Origin: Trochalopteron elliotii | Taxonomy: Eukaryota; Chordata; Aves; Passeriformes; Leiothrichidae | Length of the DNA stretch: 64,000 nt | Direction: 5' to 3' | Assembly (NCBI GenBank): GCA_024734555.1 | Contig: JANPWX010000642.1 | Span: 361,958 to 425,957 of the forward strand | Shown: in pieces, positions 46,246-57,852 of the stretch | Numbering within the stretch: the stretch's first letter is position 1 | Layout of the letters: each line of letters opens with the position of its first letter | Made by a program: the position numbers and the translations under genes | The notes under the pieces: generated by a model | Told to the model about the DNA's origin: nothing | The model's database searches: none | Seen by the model: only the letters and a program-made list of their open reading frames with translations

Positions 46246-48548
46246 CCCAGAATGTGACTTTCTCAATTCTTCAGAATTTTATTCACCTGTCAGGAAGCAC
46301 ATGGATGTTTTACTGGAATAAACTATGACTCAAATGTGGATGACTCCTCATTTTTCTCACTCAAACAGGTCCCATCAGGGTGCTGGGGAATCTGTTTTTC
46401 TCATTATTCTGAAGTTATTTCACTCAAAACTCAACACATGAAATCAGTGACTTTCCAGAAGTTCACATTTTGCTGTTTTTCTTCTTTAACTTCATGATTC
46501 ATCTCTTATTATTTATAATTTATTTTTATAGAAATATATATATATTTATCATTTTTTAATATATATTTTGCTGTTGATATTCAGCAAACAATACCTCTAC
46601 ACAAAATAGAATTTTTTTTCTAAATAATTTTTAAGTACAAAAAGGAATTTTTATTCCAATATTGATAAGCAGGAAGGGGAATGAATAGATTCTGTCCCAC
46701 ACACTGAGCACCTTTTAAAGCAGACTGAATATTCAGCGATTTTATATTACCAGCTTGGTATGTCAGACCCAGACCATTTATTCAATGGCTCCATTTGAAG
46801 TGCATGTGTTGGTTTGACTGTTAAAAAGTCAAACCATGGGATCAAACCCATCTTTAATTTGTTGTGCTGTTCTGTCCCAAAGGAAATGAAAACAGGTGCT
46901 TCACAGAGAAGGGATGCAGGTCTTGGAGGAACTGATATGACCCCATTTGTTCTCTGTGAGTATTGTGTACCACTAACTGGCTCATATTTTACTTCAGAGG
47001 TGAAGACCAATGTTAATTACAGAACTAATTTTGGAAAAGTTTTTAAACTTTACTGTTCTGGGTAAATTTTAACTCCTCTCCCACTACGGTTCCTCCTGAG
47101 AAACACCTGCATTTTATTTTTTATTACTTAATGAATATAAATATCAGCACTGGATCTAAAGATAAATTAAATTCTGTTTATCTCAAGCTAAAATGCAGTC
47201 TTAGAATATCAATGATTAACAGCAATTAAGTAATCAATAGAAAGTAAATAAATAGAAAGAAGAACTAACTAAACATGAACAGAAAAAGTTAAAAAAATCC
47301 CCATAACATTTCCTTCTATTGCTGCTAATGTTGTTTTCCCCAAGTTCAGTAATTTTATAGGAAAAGAAAGTACTAGGTAATATATAATTATATTTTGTGC
47401 ATCTGTAACTGATGCACAAATCTGTGATATTTTGTTATATTACATCGTTAGGAGGTATGTAATTCAATTCACTGGAGCAATTGAAATTAAAAATGTATAT
47501 GCAAGGCATAAGCACTCAAAGGAGAGCCTTAACTAAAACAAATCATGGTGCTGAAAATTTAAGGAGTTGCAATTACAATGCCTTTGTGCTCCTTGGATAA
47601 GCCAGGTTTGTGCAGCTGAGCCTCTGCCATCAGTGTTAGACAGGGCTTCAGCACTTCAGTGAGTGTTCTGAGAGTGCAAATTGTAAATAAGTGCTGTTAT
47701 TTAGTCCTATTAAAAATAAGGAAGTCCTGCTGCAACTCCTTCTGCTGAATGAGCTATGCCTCTTCCATCTGGAGATACCTGCCCAGCTCTTTACCTTGGC
47801 TCAGCTCCTGCCTCCCATTCCTCTGCTTCCACAGCCTCTGCTGGGAGCTGATATTCTGCTGGGAGCATCAACACAGCCTCACTCGTGCTTGTTACTGCTG
47901 TGAAATTCCTGGTTTGCCCCACCTCTGCTCTTCCCCTGCTCCTGTTGTACACTGTAGTAAAGCATCCCCCACCCCCAAGTGGGTATTGCTGTATAAGGAA
48001 AGAGTTTCAGTTTACCTTTAGACACTTTAGGAAGTTTAACTAGAAAGTTCTGTGCCCTTCTCATAGTAATAGGCTCAGTGCCAGCACAGAGGTATGGATT
48101 GGACTTGGAAAGTGTAACTCAAAGCCTGTTGCTGATCTCATTGAGCCAAAAGCCAAATAGCCCACCTGAACTATTGAGTACTCAAGAGAAACAACAAAGA
48201 AGCTCCATGCTTTTCGAGGTGTTGTAGCAAGTATGGGACCTGTCTCTATACTGTTTGGCTTTGCCTTTGTGTTTGTATTGTTTTCTTCTCTTATTAAAAC
48301 CTTTCTGATTTTTCAAGACACTCTCAATCATGCTGTCTAATTGATTTAAGCCACTTCTCTGCAAGGGCTGGACCCTCAGATGTATTGGGAACCCTGGTTG
48401 TACGGGGATGGTATCTGGTGTTGCTCCTAATTGGAGGAGCAATACACCTCCACTGTGATGTTTATCTTCCCACAGACCACATTCACAGGCAGGTTAAACA
48501 GAAAAACTAAGTTCTGTCAACTCTCCAAACCAATACTTGGAATTTGAC
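43794..48548. other. AT-rich non-coding stretch
   Basis: About 4.75 kb with no recognised gene. Frames of 60-90 codons have no domain. The stretch holds a very long T run and a GC-richer patch at 47.6-48.5 kb in which no element could be defined. Confidence 0.45.
46213..46255. repeat. 43-bp homopolymer T tract
   Basis: An uninterrupted run of 43 T between GAC and CCCAG. No retrocopy could be recognised upstream or downstream on either strand. The exact length is likely to be unreliable in any assembly. Confidence 0.9.
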
Positions 48549-48894
48549 TGTTAGGATACACACATCCATGGCTTCTCCTTTATCAGTACGATTCAGGACG
48601 GCTCATGTAGTGACACATAGAACCCCGATTTCTTCAGAGGGCTTATAGCAAAGTTTATTGAAAGACAGATTCTTTTTATACACTGTTTTGGTACAATGAA
48701 TAGGATTGGTCCTTTAGGGCACCACCTTTTTGTAAACATCTCTGCCAGTAAACAAGCCAGAAAAACACCAGGTGTCAGGAGGACGATATCTACAAGATTG
48801 TTTTGGATTCCTCCTTATGATTTCCCAGGCCAGACTGAGAGAGTTCTGCACTTGGCTTTCCCATAGGCTTCAAGGCACCGCCTGAAGCCTAACA
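48549..48894 (-). mobile_element. Solo LTR, 346 bp, minus orientation
   Basis: Starts TGTTAGGATACAC and ends GAAGCCTAACA on plus, so the ends form a perfect 7-bp inverted repeat TGTTAGG/CCTAACA. On minus, a TATA-like GTATAAAAAG is followed by CAATAAAC (TTTATT on plus at 48654-48659) and then a U5-like end. A CCAAT box (GGACCAATCC on minus) lies upstream. No clear target duplication is seen (left flank TTTGAC, right flank ATCCAT), so the flanks have mutated or the element arose by recombination between two insertions. Confidence 0.8.
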
Positions 48895-49269
48895 ATCCAT
48901 GTTCTGACCACTGTCAGTTCCCACACTCCTTCACTGCTTTAAAGTCAGAGACTTTAGAGTTGGAATCTAAAGAAGAGAAATCTACTCCTTCCACATGATC
49001 CATGTCACCCTGCCAGTAGCGTGTCTTATGGTCACACAAGTTATGCTACAGAATTTCCTCCTGCTTCACTATAAAGGCAGCCTCAAGGATTATTCCAATG
49101 ACACCCATCCCTCAGGTGAAATCCAATTCATTAACATCTCTAGTTACATGAGATTACTGCCATTCCACAAAACCAAAATCTTCTGGTCATCCAGACTGGT
49201 AATTTCCACCTTCCAGAGAAAGGCATTAGAGTGGTAAGTTTGAAGACTGAAGCCCCCTTTATGCATCAG
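48895..49269. other. Non-coding spacer
   Basis: An 80-codon plus frame at 48995-49237 has no domain. Nothing else is recognised. Confidence 0.4.
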
Positions 49270-49580
49270 AAGGGACTACAGGGAAGATGGAAAGGGACAA
49301 TTCTTCAGGAACTGGAATGACAGGACAAAGGGAATGGCTCCCACTTCCAGAGGGCAGGGATGGATGGGATATTGGGAAGGAATTGTTTCCTGATAGGGTG
49401 AGCAGGCCCTGGCACAGGGTGCCCAGAGAAGCTGTGGCTGCCCCTGGATCCCTGGCAGTGTCCAAGGCCAGGTTGGACACTGGGACTTGGAGCAGCCTGG
49501 GACAGTGAAGGTGTCCCTGCCCATGGCAGGGGTGGAATGAGATGAACTTTAATGACCCAAATCATTCTGGGATTCTGTAC
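49270..49580 (+). repeat. CR1 LINE 3' fragment, sense
   Basis: Starts at GGAAGATGGAAAGGGACAAT and carries the 3' block with few changes, ending ATCATTCTGGGATTCTGTAC. A short deletion removes part of the GGTCCCTCCCAACC segment (ATGAACTTTAATGACCC). It is one of the least diverged copies here. The 73-86 codon frames are repeat-derived. Confidence 0.93.
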
Positions 49581-52500
49581 AGCTGTACAAAACCAGATCT
49601 ATAGCTGTGCATATTCCTTCATCTGTCTTTCGATTACAACTATAAATACATTCCAGTATTTGAGCTCTTTTCTCCTCCCTGATGCACTAATTAATACTGT
49701 CAGTATATAAAATAACCATAATAAAATCAGAAATATATTTCTTTACCAGAAAAAACCCAAACAAAATCAAACAGCATCCTGCAGATGCTGACAGTGTTTG
49801 AACACCAAGGAGGAGAGCACAGCATCATTAATATTTTCAGTTCCTGGTACTTTTTTTGTGCACAGAACATGGTTACCAACAGTCAGGATGCATCAGCTGA
49901 AAGAAACTTTGTCAAAGAGCATTCCAAGCTGCTTAAATCTGATCTACCGTCATTATTCCTTTGAAACTGTATCATAAGAAGCTCAGTAAGACACGTGAAA
50001 AAGAAGTTATTGCACAGAAAAGTTTTGCTTTTTATAGCACTGCCATCGAAATTTACTGGTGTATTAAAGGTCCTAATTTGAAAATAACTTTTCGGCCTTT
50101 TTTATGATATGTGATTTTTTTAGAGATTACACTCATGGAGGAACCTGGAAACACAGTAATTAACAACTTGAAGATCTTTTAAATGCCAAAGCTATTCCAT
50201 GGGCTGACCGAGAACATTAAAAGGTCATGAATGATGTCAGAGAACATATTCCCCAAGATTAAATTATTCTTGAAGGCAAGATTAAAGTAGTTTACAGGCC
50301 TGTATCTAGGACCAATTAGAGTAATGAAAAAAAAAAAACAACATAAGTAATCAGAATAAAAATAAAATAAAAATAAAAATGTACACAGGCAGAAAATAGT
50401 TTTCAATATATTCCACCTTTATTGGCTGATATGGAAAATTATAATAAGTGGCAGTACAAGTGTTGGTTTTTCAATGTGTGAAAAAAGAAGCCAATGTTGT
50501 ACATCTTTTGCTGTCTCCTCAGACCACATGTTAGACCATTATGTGAAAGAAAATAAAGGAAGGGAAAAGAAGAAGGGGGAAAGAAGAAGAAAAACAGAAG
50601 CTCCATGAGCTTCTCTTGGAGCCATTCAGAGCCTTCCTGGAACAAACTCCACGTTCCCTGGCCAAATCCAGCAGCAGCCCAATACAGCCAGTGGGTTCCA
50701 AGATCATTGGCATCCAATAGTCTGGCAATTAAAGGGGCAATAACTCATCCCGAAAGCACACAAAGCCTTCAGTAAAAGAAGTACAGACACAGGACTGTAT
50801 GAGGGACCAAAACTATCTCATATTTGCTTTCTCTACACATGTAATTATTGTCTTTGTCCAGGTGTTCCTTTTGCTGACTTGTGAAATATTTCCCCCCTGC
50901 AGCCCCCAGGGCTATTTGGCTAGCTCAGTCCTTGGGAGGAATATATCAGGGACAAGACGAAAGATTCAAAAAAGGCTCTTACCCCATGTCTTTTCCAGGC
51001 TTCATTCTTGATGGATGTCCAGGGATGGTAAGAGGGTAAGAGGGAGAACAAAGAAGACCAGGGCCTTTTCTAGTGTCCTGGCCGGAAGATAGCTGGGGCT
51101 CAGCCTACTAGGTCAAGAAAGGAATGAAGGGTCAAGCCCTATAGGTTTAGACTTCAAGTTTCAGGGGGTCCTTGAGGGGAAAAACCCTAACCCAGAGAAA
51201 TACAACAGACTTGACTTTAACAAATCACTCTGTTGGTGGATGCTCACATGAATCAAAATCTCTGCTTTACTCCAGCAGAATCTTACTTGGGCAACAGTAA
51301 ATATTTACTGTTACAGAATGCTGTGCAGTTCTTACAAATGAACATGGATTTATTTCAAATTTGAGAGCCGTTTCCTACAGTCTCCTCATTAGTTGAGAAA
51401 CTAAGAAAACCATGTCAAAAGTGAAATGCTTTCATGAAAATGAAAGGCTGGCTGACCCTTCTTGAATAAATAAAAGAGTGAAGAAGGAATTAATAGTATT
51501 ATGAATAATGAAAGTCTTAAAAGGAAAAAAAATCCTAAAAATGTGGAAAAACCACATTTTACCTAAAACTTGACAGGAATAAGTTATGCTCATTTGAGAG
51601 GGGAGGGAGGGGGAGTTTGCCAATGAAGTGATTTAGTACAGAGAAAGAGAGAAACAGAGAGAGTGAGAAGGAAAAGAGCGAGCAATTCACACCTCCCTTC
51701 CTCATTTCCCCAGGTGAATTTATCTCTGCATCCCCTCTGTGTGGAATACTAAAGACATCCCTGGGGAATACCTCGTGAACCTCTTATACAATAAAGCACC
51801 TTCACAGCCATAGTCACACCACTGGAGGGAACAGCTTGTCTTAGAGGAACCCTCCCGCCTGTCCCTGCACCTCTAAAGCACCTGAAGAGGGTTTGAATTA
51901 TCCTTCACCTGATAGCAAAGAGAGCCCCGATTTCCTCAAACAGCAAACTGAAACTTAGAAAATAGGTGGCTGCTTATTTCTTCTCAGGAGTCTTGCACAC
52001 CCATTTTGTTTCCTCACCTGTCTCCTACTCTGGAATACAGTTTTTTAAAAATCTCCCCTCTACTGTAATACCCTCAGATTTAAATGGGAATTTTAAGACT
52101 TATTTAATATAGGAGGGTAAAATCTTCTGGTTCAAGAGCTGGTTCATGAAATAATCTCACCCAGCTGAGGAGGGAAATTATCATTCACCAGGAGAGCAAG
52201 GCAGACAGCTAGGCTGGGAGCAACTGCAGCCACACAATGCCAGCCTGTTCTGGCATCCAGTTTTAATCTGCATTTGTCCAGTCCCTTGGAAGGACACAGC
52301 ATGGCCACCAGTCAGTTTGGAGTGGTTACTGACCAATTCTCTCCCTTAACAAGAAAAAGGTAGAGGGGGAAACAACTACAGGAGAACATCTTGCACTCCT
52401 CTATTTCTGCTGCATGTTATATATAATTCAAGCATTGGCTATGTTAGAAAGGATTCTCCATCTTTCAAAAAAAAATTTGCATGACAATATTTGGTGTTTC

Positions 52501-52967
52501 TGCACCCCTTTACTTCCATGAAAAGTGCTGTTTCTGTGCCCATTTGGAATGAGCTGTATAAAAATTTTCCCTCCCCTCTGGTTTAATTACCCAAATTAAA
52601 GCAGGAATTTCCAATCTTTTAATATAAAAAGGGTAAAATATTGGAGACTACTTTGAAATACATCTTTCTTGATTGCCATAGAGCATTACTAGGTGGGCTA
52701 CATTTTTATTTGGTCCAGGAAGTGCAGAAGCTGAGATTTTGTTTAAATGCTGCAGAGGATGTAAGATTAGAATTATTTATCTTCTTCTACCTCTTTTGTA
52801 GAGTTGGATTTAATTTTGCCTTTTTTGCCCCTAGAGTTTATGTAAGAGGCAAATACCCTGAAATCCCAGCCAGGACTTCTTTTACTTGGGTCACTGCTTC
52901 TCTCTGGGGATGGTCAAAACTTTGTTCTCCCATCAATCGATCTTTTGTTTCCTCTCTGCCACCTTTC
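49581..52967. other. AT-rich non-coding stretch
   Basis: No element recognised. A patch at 50.9-51.2 kb and one at 51.7-51.9 kb (with ACAATAAAGC) are less AT-rich but contain no frame with a domain. A 110-codon plus frame (52641-52973) has no domain. Confidence 0.45.
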
Positions 52968-53026
52968 ATATAATATAATATAATATAATATAATATAATA
53001 TAATATAATATAATATAATATAATAT
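52968..53026. repeat. (ATAAT)n microsatellite at LTR edge
   Basis: About twelve perfect 5-bp units directly abut the left end of the ERVL-like LTR, so the array may have grown from its insertion site. Confidence 0.95.
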
Positions 53027-53601
53027 TGTCCTGGTTTAGGACAAATTAGGGGAAGGTCTCCAGAAGGAGCCCCCCCAGAAAACAAACCTCCACCACCCCT
53101 TCCCCCCCCAGCTCTGGGTTTGAGAAGGAATTCCTCTGAGGAGAAGTGGAAAAAACCTATTTATTGACAAATAAACAAAGACACTCCCCAACACAAGGGA
53201 AAAGAAAAATACTCAAGCAGTTGCTGTGAGGGGAGGGCGCAGAGCTTCTGTCTTCAGGCGTCGAGGACCCCCAGAAATTCCCAGGTCAGGTCCGGAGCTG
53301 GTCCAGTGATCTTCGGGGGGGGGGGGAGAAGGGAGAGGGAAAAAAAAGGGGACAAAAACAAAAGCAAAAGCAAAAAAACAAAGCCAGAAGCAAAGTAAAG
53401 CAAAGCTAGCAGTAAAGCAAAGCAAAAGCAAAGCCTGCAGCCAAGCCGAGCTAGCAACAAAAGCAAAAGCAAAAGTAACCCCACTGCAGCAAAACACCCC
53501 CCCGAGGGGGGAGGGGGGGGGGGCAGCCGTCAGACATAACAGTGCAGTATATAGAGATAAAGCTGCACGTTTGGGATAGGAGGCACCGTCAACCCAGGAC
53601 A
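53027..53601 (-). mobile_element. ERVL-like LTR, 575 bp, minus orientation
   Basis: On minus it begins TGTCCTGGGTTGACGG and ends CCTAAACCAGGACA, so the ends are inverted repeats of the TGTCCTGG type found on avian ERVL (class III) LTRs. The minus-strand poly(A) signal AATAAA is at plus 53160-53165, 133 bp from the 3' end. Unusual features are a G12 run (53315-53326), a C7-GA-G6-A-G11-type tract near 53497-53523 and an A-rich AAAGC repeat between them. No target duplication matches (AATAT and AGGAC), perhaps because the left flank became the microsatellite. A 129-codon minus frame over it is low-complexity (Phe/Leu/Cys-rich) and not a gene. Confidence 0.8.
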
Positions 53602-55406
53602 AGGACCCTAATACTTGTTATGTTAAAAGGGTTTATGGTCTATCATTAATAAAATGCCCAAACACCTTCTAGTGTTCCAGAAATCCCAAAAATGTTGTGG
53701 TTCCAGGCTGCCAGGAGTAACAGGGAGTCTGTGTTTGTGGCAACAAACATCAGCAACAGTCCATTGGTAGCAATTCAAATTCAGTTTGTTGACCTTGACC
53801 AGCTGCCAAACACCCACCCAGCCACTCATTCACCCTTCTCAGCAAGATGGGGGGTGGGGAAGTGTGAGGATGTGGAAATAAGATGAAAGGGCTCTTGAAT
53901 CACAACAAAGATATGGACATCATCAGAATTTGTCATGACAAATAAGCTGGTATGAGGTAAAAAGCATAGTAGGATCTAATTTACCTAAATTAATAAATGC
54001 AGTTTTCTGTTTAGGTCTATTTAAAATCAAGACAAGAGAAATAATAAAATATTGAAAGGAAAAATCAGATCCCTTCACCTCCTGCATGTGAGAAAAAAGT
54101 ATTCATATTCATTTGCATATGAAATAAGTTTTGAATGCTACATCATGAAATTCCATTGTTAAGGTATGAACATCCTAAGTTTAAGACCATAGGAAAGTCA
54201 AGTCTCTTACCTGCTTCCAATAGAAATTATTTAAAAGAATGAAGTTAATACCAAGAAATGATGAAAATCAGATAACAATAATACTCTTAGAATCTGGAAG
54301 ATCACTCAATGCATTAACCACATGAATTGATTTTATGTATGAGCACTTCATGCAGCAAAACAAACATATTTTAGATCCAGAAGAAGCCCAGAAAACCCAC
54401 ACCACTTCCAGTGGGTTGAAATACATGCCTAAAGATTTTTTGTTAGAAGAAGGACTGGTCATACCTGCTTTGCTGAAGAAGGAATTTTGGACACAGTTTG
54501 ACACCTTCTCTTCAAAATTACTCAAGTTTCACTGAGATGAGACTTTCCCTCTACAGGATAAACAGCTAAAGTTTCATTTTAAGGTTGATGAAAGGGACCT
54601 GCACCTTATAAATCAAGTGTTTATTTTGTGTGGTGAAAATCCAACGTGGAAGTCTGAAAAACAAACGTGATTAAAGAATACCAGGGAGTAAAAGTGTCTA
54701 TAAGGCCAGATAAGCATCTAGATCAGATAAGAACTCACAAAGAAACCTCTGAAAAAGCAATAACAAGTTCAGCGGTGAAGAAGCAAATACTAATTTCAAA
54801 AACTAGAATTTTAAAAATATTATCATCCCCGTGCTCTTAAAGCTGCAGTTCTTTAATATCATGTGTTCAAACCTAGTTCAATATATGAAATTTTAGAAAC
54901 TCTGGTGACCAACCACGTAGGGGTTAGAGACTCTTGAATGCAAGGGACAGCTAGAGGGTTTCCCATAAAAATTGATGTTCCCAAAGTTCAGAGAACGTTA
55001 AAAGACAGCCTAACACTTGTTGCATTGTTTTTTCCCCTCAAACTTTCTGGAACAGTGAACTGGAGTATCTTGGAGCTGTCCTAGGCCACTGGAATTTTGC
55101 AGCAGTGAAATGCACCAGTGTTGGGAGCCTGTTAGGTCATTGTGCAACTTCCCTCAGGGAATGTGCTGTGCTTTCATAAGGCTGGAATGGACAGGGTAGT
55201 TTCTGGTGTGTCCCGGTCCTGCAGCATCCTGAGCCGGGCCCTCGCTGTCTCATCGCTGTCCCCCCACTCTGTCCTACTGGGGGCAGCAGCCACAGGGCAG
55301 AACTGATGGCCCCCAGCAGCCCCCCAGGACATCTCCTGTCCCTAGATCCCAGAGCTTGGCCCTGCCCGACGTGTCCGGTAGCTCTGGGGGAGCGCTGAGG
55401 AATTGC
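53602..55406. other. Non-coding spacer
   Basis: AT-rich up to about 55.1 kb, then GC-rich (55.2-55.4 kb) leading into the minisatellite. An 85-codon minus frame and a 66-codon plus frame overlap at 54.3 kb with no domain. Confidence 0.4.
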
Positions 55407-55762
55407 TGGTAGTGTGCTGGGGATAAGCTGGGGATGAGCTGGGGATGAGCTGGGGATGTGCTGGGAGTGCTCTAGGGATGAGCTGGGGATGTGCTGGGGA
55501 TGCCCTAGGGATGAGCTGGGGATCCTCTGGGGTTGTGTTGGGGATACACCAGGCAGCACTGGGAATACACAGGGGATGCGGTGGGAATGATCTGGGGATA
55601 CTCTGGCGATACGCTGAGGATGCTCTGGGGAAGCTTTGGGGATGTGCTAGGGATAAGCTGGGGATGCACTCAGGTTATGCTGGAGATGCTTTGAGGATGC
55701 TCTGGGGATGTCCTGGGGATGTGCTGTGGATGAGCTGGGGATGTGCTGGGGATGCTCGGGTG
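55407..55762. repeat. 11-bp GC-rich minisatellite, left part
   Basis: About thirty imperfect copies of an 11-bp unit GCTGGGGATGN (variants GCTCTGGGGAT, GCTAGGGATAA). The same array resumes after the ERVL-like LTR at 57003. Because 11 is not a multiple of 3, three units give an 11-residue cycle in every frame. This explains the long frames on both strands (113 codons plus; PQHIPSSS-type peptide on minus). These are not genes. Confidence 0.92.
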
Positions 55763-57002
55763 TGTAGTGGTTTGAGTGTCTACTAGAATTATTTACTGTT
55801 TTCCTGCTGTGAGATAGGATTAGGGAAAAGGGAAAAAAGCAAAGCAGGCTCAAACTTTAAAAGGTATATAGACAGGTTTACTTACACAACTACAAAAGAG
55901 AAAAAATTAGTAAGAATCAGAATACAACCTTCAAAATACCTCTCCTCTCCCAGACCGACTCCTCTTTAATGCCTTTATTAAGATCAGCTCTAGGTGGGGG
56001 CTCAAGGGGTTGCGCTCACCACCACTGCTCCCAGTTGATGACACAGGCGAGAAGGTGTTCAGCTCTGCCACACAGCAGAGCTGAGGCTTTCTCCTCACGG
56101 GAGTTCCTGGGAAGCCCCAGGGAAGACACTGCTGGGGTCGTGTCTAGGGGTGTCTGTCTGATTGACTGCTGTTTAAGCTATGGTGGCAAGGTGGAACCCA
56201 GCTCTGGTTGGTTTGAGGTTCTCTATGGTTCTGCTGACCCAGAGTGGTTATTCTTAGTCCTTGATTTTGGGTTGGCTCGTTTTTAGGGGATTTATGTCCA
56301 AACAGTGTCCCATGAGTACTTGAGGCCTCCTTGTTTGCATGTCGGGTGGTGTCATCGGTTGCCATGGAGAGCAGCAGGGGCAATACTGGACGGGTAGGAT
56401 ACAGTTTCAAAGGGGTCCAAGATAAGTATCATTTAACAGAGATAACATTTAGGAAAGGCTTTTGCAATTACAATCACAATAGGTCTGAGATAAACGGTAT
56501 TCAACAAGGAAAGCCTTACAACAGGCAAGGTAAACAGTATTCAACTGAGAAGGCACTCCATAGTAACAACACTCAGCTCAGGAATTTGTATTTTATTTCT
56601 TACAACCCGGCCCAGCTAGGCCTCCTGGGGCTGCGTGGTGGGGTGGCATAGCAGCAGATGTTAGCAGCTGCTTGAGCCAGGACAAGGTATACTCTCCTCC
56701 CCTTCCCCTGCACGGGAGCCATTGGGCCGGCCCCGACCCGGGGTCCAGCGGGAAGGGGCCTGGCCACGGGCTGGGCCCGGCCAACCTGGTTCCCACAGCA
56801 AGGAGGGAGCTGGGGCTGCTCGTTACCTGTTTCCCTGGCAGGAAGGGAAAAGGGCTTTTCCTGAGATTCCTCTGATTTTTAACCTGTGTAGCCCCGAAGC
56901 ATTTCTAGCTCTCTAATTGGCTCCACAGGTTGTCAGTATTCAAAGCTAGTCACTAATTGGTTTTTTGCCACACCTCTCTTCAATCAATGCAAAACCAGCA
57001 CA
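55763..57002 (-). mobile_element. ERVL-like LTR, about 1.24 kb, inside the minisatellite
   Basis: On minus it starts TGTGCTGGTTTTGCATTG, the usual start of avian ERVL-type LTRs, and ends CAAACCACTACA. A poly(A) signal AATAAA on minus lies at plus 55974-55979, leaving about 210 bp of R/U5. The flanks GGGTG (55758-55762) and GGATG (57003-57007) differ at one of five positions, and GGATG is part of the minisatellite unit. No gag or pol motif is visible, so I read it as a long solo LTR, although a shorter LTR plus remnant cannot be excluded. Frames of 64-106 codons have no domain. Confidence 0.75.
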
Positions 57003-57402
57003 GGATGAGCTGGGGATGCTCTAGGAATGAGCTGGGGATGTGCTGAGGGTGTGCTGAGGGTGTGCTGAGGGATGTGCTGGGGATGTGCTGGGGCTGTGCT
57101 GGGGATGCTCTAGGAATGATCTGGGGATTCTCTGGGAATATGAGGATGAGCTAGGGATGCTGTGGGGAAGCTTTGGGAATGTGCTAAGGCTGTGCTAGGG
57201 ATGAGCTGGGGATGAGCTGGGGCTGCATTTGGATTGTGCTGGAGATGCTCTGGGGCTGTGCTGGGGATGCGCTGGGGATGTGCTGGAGATAAACTGGGGT
57301 TGTGCCAGGCAGCACTGAGAATGCACTGGGGATGCGCTGGGGATGAGCTAGGGATGTGCTGCGGATGACTTGGGGATGACCTGGGGATGACCTGGGGATG
57401 CA
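57003..57402. repeat. 11-bp GC-rich minisatellite, right part
   Basis: About thirty-six more copies of the GCTGGGGATGN unit, with GCTGAGGGTGT variants at the left edge and GACCTGGGGAT variants at the right. A 125-codon minus frame across it is the periodic by-product. Confidence 0.92.
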
Positions 57403-57526
57403 TTGTGGGCCCGGAGCTCGGCCTGGCCAGGCCAGTGCGCCAATACCCATTGCCAGGATTCCTGCAGCACCCTGGGAACACTATCACACCCCTGCTGCCG
57501 GGCCAGAGGCTTTGCCAGGGCCGGAA

Positions 57527-57580
57527 TCACAGAATATCCTGAGCTGGAAGGGATCCACAAGGATCCTACTCACTTCCATT
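57527..57580 (-). repeat. CR1 3' tail remnant, antisense
   Basis: ATCACAGAATATCCTGAGCT followed by GGAAGGGATCCACAAGGATC is the antisense of a CR1 3' terminus (subfamily with the GGAAGGGACCCACAAGGATC motif). Only the last ~50 bp are kept. Confidence 0.75.
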
Positions 57581-57612
57581 ACGCTAATTCTAGTTATTTC
57601 ATTTAGATGAAT

Positions 57613-57852
57613 TATCACGGAATCATGGAATGCTTTGGGTTGGAAGGGACCTTAAAGCTCATCTCATTCCAACCTCCTGTCCTGGACAGGGACACCCTTA
57701 ACTATCCCAGGCTGCTCCAAGCCCCAGTGTCCAACCTGGCCTTGAACACTGCCAAGGATCCAGGGGCAGCCACAGCTTCTTTGGGCACCCTGTGCCAGGG
57801 CCTCTCCACCCTCACCAGGAACAGTATCTCATCTAATCCTGCCCTCTGTCAG
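57613..57852 (-). repeat. CR1 LINE, antisense, 3' part (split by an LTR)
   Basis: Reads ACGGAATCATGGAATGCTTT, GGGTTGGAAGGGACCTTAAA, then the full antisense 3' block to CATCTAATCCTGCCCTCTG. At 57853 the match stops within the segment that normally continues ...CACTGGGAGCCATTCCCT. The continuation is found at 58313. Confidence 0.93.

Noticed and set aside
48182..48442. An 86-codon minus frame with a basic end and a nearby ATTAAA
   Set aside because: I considered a retroviral remnant or LTR, but no TG...CA ends, target duplication or domain could be found.
53213..53602. A 129-codon minus frame rich in Phe, Leu, Ala and Cys that looks like membrane segments
   Set aside because: It is a low-complexity translation of the AAAGC repeat within an ERVL-like LTR.
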